A DNA stretch of 10,315 nucleotides from Conexibacter sp. (GTDB taxonomy: Bacteria > Actinomycetota > Thermoleophilia > Solirubrobacterales > Solirubrobacteraceae): NCBI GenBank assembly GCA_025964055.1, contig JAOPZP010000025.1, positions 1-10,315 on the forward strand. The letters run 5' to 3'. This document shows, one piece after another, positions 6,452 to 10,315 of the stretch; positions within the stretch are counted from its first letter, which is position 1, and every line of letters starts with the position of its first letter. Position numbers and translations under genes: made by a program. The notes beneath the pieces are model-generated. The model searched no databases and had not been told where the DNA came from. It saw only the letters and a list, made by a program, of their open reading frames with translations.

Positions 6452-8143
6452 ATGAACGGGCCGTCCAGCGGGACGCTGGCGCTGACGGAGCGGCAGCTGG
6501 CCGCCGCCCTCGGCACGCTGGCGGAGGCGGTGACGGTGCAGGGCGCCGACGGGCGCATGCGGTTCGCCAACCGGGCCGCGCTGGAGCTGCTCGGGTTCCC
6601 GACGCTGGAGGACTTCCTGACGGCCGAGCCCAGCGCCCTGCTCTCGCGCTACCGGCAGTACCGGCCCGACGGCACGCCGCTGCCGTTCGACGAGCTCCCG
6701 GGGCGGCGCGTGCTGAGCGGCGAGGCCCCCGAGCCGCTGCTGGTGCGCTGGGTCGACCCCGCCGCCGGCGGCCTGCGCTGGGCGCTCGTCAAGGCCTCGC
6801 CGCTGGTCGACGACGACGGCACGCTCGTCGGCGCGGTGAACGTGATCGAGGACGTCACCGACGCGACCCACGCCGCGCTCAGCCGCCGCGTCCTCGACGA
6901 GGCGGCGCGGACGCTGGCCTCGTCGCTGGACTACGAGCAGACGCTGCAGCACGTCGCGCGCCTCGCCGTCCCGGCGCTGGCCGACTGGTGCGGGGTCGAC
7001 CTGCTCGACGGCCGCGGGGCGATCCAGCAGGTCGCCGTCGCCCACGTGGATGCCGAGAAGGTCCGGTTCGCCCGCGAGTTCCGCAAGCGCTACCCGGTCT
7101 CGGCCGACGACCCCGACGGGACGGCGGCGGTGATCCGCGACGGCGCGACGAGCCTCACGCAGGACATCACCGACGAGCTCCTGGTCGCCGCCGCGCACGA
7201 CGAGGAGCACCTCGGGCTGCTGCGCGAGCTGGGCCTGCGCTCGGCGCTGGTCGTCCCGCTGGAGGCCAGCCGGCGCGTCATCGGCGCGCTGACGCTCGTG
7301 CTCACCGACGAGTCGCGGCGCTTCACGGCCGCCGACGTCGCGCTGGCCGAGGAGCTGGGGCGCCGCGCGGGCGCCGCCGTCCACAACGCGCGGCTCTACA
7401 CCGAGCGCGGCGAGATCGCCCGGGTGCTGCAGGCCAGCATGCTGCCGCAGCACCTCCCGCAGCCGGCCGGATGGCGGACGGCCCTGCGCCATCGTGCCCA
7501 GGGCGAGGTCAACGACGTCGGCGGCGACCTGTACGACATCCGCGACGTCGGCGACGGGCGCTGGCTCGTGCTCGTCGGCGACGTCGTCGGCAAGGGGGCC
7601 AGCGCCGCGGCGCTGACGCCGCGGGTGCGCCACACGATCGCCACCGCAACGGCGCTCACCGGTGATCCCCGTGACGGGATGCGGCTGCTGGACCGCGCGC
7701 TGGAGGCCGAGCCCGAGCCCGAGCGCGTGCTGTGCACGGCGGCGGCGGTGGTCCTGAGCGACGGAGACGGCGACGGAGACGCGGCGGCGGCGCGCATCAT
7801 CTGCGCGGGCCATCCGGCACCGGTGCTGGTCCGTGACGGGTCGGCCCGGACGACGGGGCCGATGGGCCGCATGCTCGGGCTGCCGGACGCCGGCGGCGAG
7901 CGCGCCCACGAGGACCTGGCGCTGCGCTCGGGTGACGCGCTCGTGCTCTTCACCGACGGGATCACCGAGGCCGCCACCGGCGCGGAGCGCTTCGGCACCG
8001 AGCGGCTCTGCGCGGCGCTGCAGGCCGCCGGGCCGGGCGCCGACGCCCAGACCCTGGTCGACGCCGTGCGCGACGCGGTGGTCGACTTCTGCGGCGGCGA
8101 GCTGCAGGACGACGCGCTGCTGCTGGCCGTCCAGCGGGTCTGA
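6452..8143 (+). CDS. PAS-GAF-SpoIIE (PP2C-type) serine/threonine phosphatase
   Basis: 563-aa multidomain protein of the RsbU/RsbP/SpoIIE group, which dephosphorylates STAS-type anti-anti-sigma factors or other phosphoproteins. A PAS domain (about 15-135) and a GAF domain (about 145-315) sense unknown cues; the phosphatase domain is about 330-563. Phosphatase motifs are complete: VGGDLYD (356-362), GDVVGKG (376-382), AGHP, FTDG with D502, and the terminal D553-D554, giving the aspartates that hold Mn2+/Mg2+. There is no histidine kinase or anti-sigma kinase domain. A DGDGDGD run (437-443) sits inside the phosphatase domain and looks like a loop insertion. Start: ATG at 6452 is preferred; GTG at 6413 is possible and neither has a clear Shine-Dalgarno. 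The 43-nt gap to the cyclase gene suggests one operon, so c-di-GMP synthesis and a partner-switching phosphatase may be induced together. No anti-sigma or STAS gene is in the window. Confidence 0.9.
   Translation: MNGPSSGTLALTERQLAAALGTLAEAVTVQGADGRMRFANRAALELLGFPTLEDFLTAEPSALLSRYRQYRPDGTPLPFDELPGRRVLSGEAPEPLLVRWVDPAAGGLRWALVKASPLVDDDGTLVGAVNVIEDVTDATHAALSRRVLDEAARTLASSLDYEQTLQHVARLAVPALADWCGVDLLDGRGAIQQVAVAHVDAEKVRFAREFRKRYPVSADDPDGTAAVIRDGATSLTQDITDELLVAAAHDEEHLGLLRELGLRSALVVPLEASRRVIGALTLVLTDESRRFTAADVALAEELGRRAGAAVHNARLYTERGEIARVLQASMLPQHLPQPAGWRTALRHRAQGEVNDVGGDLYDIRDVGDGRWLVLVGDVVGKGASAAALTPRVRHTIATATALTGDPRDGMRLLDRALEAEPEPERVLCTAAAVVLSDGDGDGDAAAARIICAGHPAPVLVRDGSARTTGPMGRMLGLPDAGGERAHEDLALRSGDALVLFTDGITEAATGAERFGTERLCAALQAAGPGADAQTLVDAVRDAVVDFCGGELQDDALLLAVQRV
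7760..7780 (+). repeat. Short simple repeat inside the phosphatase gene (Asp-Gly run)
   Basis: GACGGAGACGGC at 7760-7771 is followed by GACGGAGAC at 7772-7780, encoding alternating Asp and Gly. An in-frame hexanucleotide-type repeat like this can vary in copy number by slippage; here it would only lengthen a loop. Confidence 0.6.
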
Positions 8144-8164
8144 GGGACCCGCCGCCCGCGCCGC

Positions 8165-9292
8165 TCAGACGTCGGCGATCGGCTGCGGGCCGCCGCGGAT
8201 GCGCGCTCGCGCGTCCTCGGGGGCCATCCCGACCGAGCGCAGCAGGTCGACGGCCGTCGAGCGCACCTGGCCGACGATGACGCTCACCGACAGGTTGGTG
8301 GTCTGCTCCAGCACCGCGCTGGCGTGGCGCGCGGCGCGCACGGCCGGTTCGATGACCGCGGCCGAGCGCTCCGGGTCGTCCAGCCACGGCTCGAGGCTCT
8401 GCACGGCCTCGCGCAGCTCGCGGATCGCGCCGGCGACCTCCGGCGGCACGCGGTCGCCGATCTCGATGGCGCGCACCGCCGCCCGGGCGAGCACGCGCAC
8501 GTTGCGCACCGCCAGGTCGATCTGGCCGCCGGCCTCGCTGTAGACCGCCAGCGGCCCGCGGTCGCTGCGGCGCTGGGGCGCGGCGGACGCCGTCTCGCGC
8601 CCGATCGTCAGCGACTCCAGGAACCGCTGGGTGTAGGCGTCGATGTCGCGGACGCGGCGCAGCGCGGCGAACGCCTGCTGGCGGTCGCGCTCGTCCAGCG
8701 CGGTCGCGATGTCGTCGAGCCCGCCCGCCAGCTCGCGCAGCACCGGGTCGGCCTCGCGCCGGACCAGGGCCACCGGGTCGATCGGCGCGACAAGGAAGTT
8801 GAGGATCAACGCCACGCCGCACCCGATGAGCGCGTCGGCGGCGCGCGCGAACGAGAGGCCGTTGGTCGGTGGCTGCAGCGTCACCACCAGGATCGCCGAG
8901 ACCGCGGCCTGGGTGACCAGCAGGGGTCCGCCGCCCAGGAAGACCGCCAGCGACATCGCGAAGAAGACGATGCCGATCAGCTGGGCCGTTCCCGAGCCGA
9001 CCTCGAGCACCAGGACGTCGGCCAGCGCGATGCCCAGCGGCACGCCGATCGACAGCTCGATCGCGCGGTTCAGGCGCGAGCCCACGGTCAGCCCGAGCGT
9101 GATGATCGCCGCGACCGGGGCGAAGAACGCGCCCTTGTCACCGACGACCTTCGTGGCCAGCAGCCACGCGAGGCCGGCGCCGATCGCCCCCATGAGCAGG
9201 GTCGGGCCGAGCCGGCGCAGCCGGGCGATCCGGGCGCGGAAGTCGTCACGGGATCGCTCCGCCGCCTCCTCGATGAACAGCCGCGAGCGCAC
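8165..9292 (-). CDS. FUSC / aromatic-acid-exporter-like membrane protein
   Basis: 375-aa protein with an N-terminal membrane half (about six hydrophobic segments between residues 28 and 180) and a soluble, helix-rich C-terminal half (about 185-375). This is the layout of the FUSC/ArAE (DUF939-like) family, whose members include the p-hydroxybenzoic acid exporter AaeB and many uncharacterised proteins. Transport of aromatic acids is therefore possible but not shown. Segments such as GAFFAPVAAIITLGLTVG and LIGCGVALILNFLVAP fit the family. The GTG at 9292 is the most upstream sensible start; no Shine-Dalgarno precedes it, and a -10-like TAGGGT lies 11 nt upstream, so the transcript may be nearly leaderless. 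Its stop lies 21 nt from the convergent phosphatase gene; that gap shows no hairpin. Divergent from the RpiR-type gene, which might regulate it, although nothing direct shows this. Confidence 0.78.
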   Translation of the reverse strand: MRSRLFIEEAAERSRDDFRARIARLRRLGPTLLMGAIGAGLAWLLATKVVGDKGAFFAPVAAIITLGLTVGSRLNRAIELSIGVPLGIALADVLVLEVGSGTAQLIGIVFFAMSLAVFLGGGPLLVTQAAVSAILVVTLQPPTNGLSFARAADALIGCGVALILNFLVAPIDPVALVRREADPVLRELAGGLDDIATALDERDRQQAFAALRRVRDIDAYTQRFLESLTIGRETASAAPQRRSDRGPLAVYSEAGGQIDLAVRNVRVLARAAVRAIEIGDRVPPEVAGAIRELREAVQSLEPWLDDPERSAAVIEPAVRAARHASAVLEQTTNLSVSVIVGQVRSTAVDLLRSVGMAPEDARARIRGGPQPIADV

Positions 9293-9303
9293 GGGAGGCT
9301 CTT

Positions 9304-9309
9304 ACCCTA
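9304..9309 (-). promoter_or_regulatory. Possible -10 element of the FUSC-like gene
   Basis: TAGGGT on the minus strand fits the TAnnnT pattern of actinobacterial -10 boxes and lies 11 nt before the GTG at 9292. No convincing -35 is found 16-19 nt upstream. The element sits in the perfect palindrome CCCTAGGG (9305-9312), and the plus strand reads TACCCT at 9303-9308, so a divergent -10 is also conceivable. Confidence 0.25.
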
Positions 9310-9419
9310 GGGATGACGTCGGCCCACGGCGGTCAGCGGTCCTCGACGGTCTGCGACGGCGAGGTTCCCGTGCCACTTTGGAGGACTCCACGGCCAGGGC
9401 GTCGAAAGACCGGTCGCCC

Positions 9420-10310
9420 ATGAAGAGGACGTCCGCGACGATCACGGCCCCGCCCCACGAGGCGCGCGGCCACCAGACCCTGTCCGCCTACATCCAGGCG
9501 CGATTCGACGAGTTCTCGCGGTCCCAGAAGGACGTCGCGCAGTACATCGTCGACCACTTGGATGAGGTGGCCTTCCAGACCGCCGAGGAGCTTGCGCGCC
9601 GCGCGAACACCTCGAGCTCGACCGTCGTGCGGTTCTCGCAGGCGCTCGGGTTCGAGGGGTTCCCCGAGCTGCAGCACTCCGCGAGGGAGGAGTACCGCCG
9701 CAAGGTCGCGGCCGGCGCGGCCGGCGCGCCGGCGGGCACCAGCTCCCCCGAACCGCTCTTCTCGCTCGACCAGAACGAGTTCGAGACGGCGATCGCCGCG
9801 GACTTCCAGAACGTCGAGGAGACCGCGCGCCGCGTGTCGCGCTCCGACGTGGAGGCTGCGATCGACGCGATCGTCGCCGCCGACCGCGTCCTGGTGTGCG
9901 GCACCGACCAGATGGCCTTCTTCGCCAGCTACATGCGCCACCTGCTCATGCTGCTGGACCTGCGCGCCGAGATCGTCGCCAGCCCCTCGCAGGAGGCGCT
10001 CAGCCGCCTCGGGCGCATCGACGAGGGCACGCTGGTCATCGGCCTGTCGGCCGGCCGCCCGCATCCGCTCGTCGTCCGGGCGATGAAGCTCGCGCGGCAC
10101 CGCAAGGCGCCGACGCTGGCCGTGGTCGACGCGACGCTGTCGGAGGTCGCCAAGCTCGCGCAGATCAAGTTGTACTACTCGAGCAACTCGCCGGCCTACG
10201 TCCGCTCGCACACGGCGCTGCTCTCCACGATCCAGGCGCTGGCCTACGGGGTCTACAGCCGCGACGCCGACCAGTACGCCGATCGGATCAAGGCCTTCCG
10301 GTTGAAGTAG
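9420..10310 (+). CDS. RpiR/MurR-family transcriptional regulator (HTH-SIS) with atypical SIS site
   Basis: 296-aa cytoplasmic DNA-binding protein. The N-terminal RpiR-type helix-turn-helix is about residues 19-93, with the characteristic segments AEELARRANTSSSTVVRFSQ and LGFEGFPELQ. A SIS domain follows at about 140-270. Typical members bind a phosphosugar in the SIS domain to control carbohydrate genes. Here the first loop reads CGTDQM (160-165) instead of a G-x-G-x-S form, and the second reads SAGRPHP (210-216) instead of S-x-S-G-x-T, so the usual phosphate-binding Ser/Thr residues are largely missing and the effector may not be a phosphosugar. Start: ATG at 9420 fits the family N-terminus; only a weak purine stretch (GAAAGA) lies upstream. 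The open frame extends far upstream, antisense to the FUSC-like gene, but that part is not protein-like. Target genes are probably next door on either side; the right-hand neighbour is outside the window. Confidence 0.88.
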   Translation: MKRTSATITAPPHEARGHQTLSAYIQARFDEFSRSQKDVAQYIVDHLDEVAFQTAEELARRANTSSSTVVRFSQALGFEGFPELQHSAREEYRRKVAAGAAGAPAGTSSPEPLFSLDQNEFETAIAADFQNVEETARRVSRSDVEAAIDAIVAADRVLVCGTDQMAFFASYMRHLLMLLDLRAEIVASPSQEALSRLGRIDEGTLVIGLSAGRPHPLVVRAMKLARHRKAPTLAVVDATLSEVAKLAQIKLYYSSNSPAYVRSHTALLSTIQALAYGVYSRDADQYADRIKAFRLK

Positions 10311-10315
10311 CTGGC

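Noticed and set aside
8643..9419. Upstream extension of the RpiR-type reading frame (the open frame begins at 8643)
   Set aside because: This stretch runs antisense to the FUSC-like gene, has Arg/Ser-rich composition and no family similarity; the HTH domain fits a start at 9420.

Overview
The window is about 70% G+C, has strong G/C bias at third codon positions, and carries no insertion sequence, tRNA, rRNA or CRISPR array. Gene content (flagellar-type chemoreceptors, c-di-GMP enzymes, a SpoIIE-type phosphatase, an RpiR regulator) and protein style suggest a motile high-GC actinobacterium, most like class Thermoleophilia (Solirubrobacterales such as Conexibacter or Patulibacter relatives). 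That placement is a judgement from general appearance, not from a marker gene.

Layout. Positions 53-1051 (+) encode a membrane HD-GYP protein, a predicted c-di-GMP phosphodiesterase. Positions 1140-2594 and 2611-4074 (+) encode two tandem, closely related methyl-accepting chemotaxis proteins that look translationally coupled. Positions 4135-5175 (-) encode a UPF0104/LPG-synthase-TM type membrane protein convergent with the receptors. A divergent control region (5176-5358) separates it from a GAF-GGDEF diguanylate cyclase (5359-6408, +). A PAS-GAF-SpoIIE (PP2C-type) phosphatase (6452-8143, +) follows, probably in the same operon. A FUSC/aromatic-acid-exporter-like membrane protein (8165-9292, -) is convergent with it. 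The window closes with an RpiR-type HTH-SIS regulator (9420-10310, +), divergent from the exporter.

How the parts may work together. The left and middle parts look like a signalling island: an enzyme that should make c-di-GMP (GGEEF with an intact RxxD inhibition site), one that should degrade it (HD-GYP with all motifs), and two chemoreceptors with almost no extracytoplasmic sensing domain. The most interesting signal is non-coding. Upstream of the HD-GYP gene, the receptor pair and the cyclase there is the same two-block motif, TCAA - 15 or 16 nt - G(T/C)CGA(T/A), which has the architecture of flagellar sigma-28 (FliA/SigD) promoters. This suggests that c-di-GMP turnover and chemoreception are transcribed together as late flagellar genes. 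The flippase-like gene has a different control element: a perfect TTGACA -35 and a 17-nt spacer almost completely filled by an inverted repeat (a likely repressor site).

The right-hand genes (FUSC-like, RpiR) seem ordinary except that the RpiR protein lacks the usual phosphosugar-binding residues in its SIS domain. I see no wholly new system; the promoter-defined module and the sequence homogenisation of the two receptors are the best leads.
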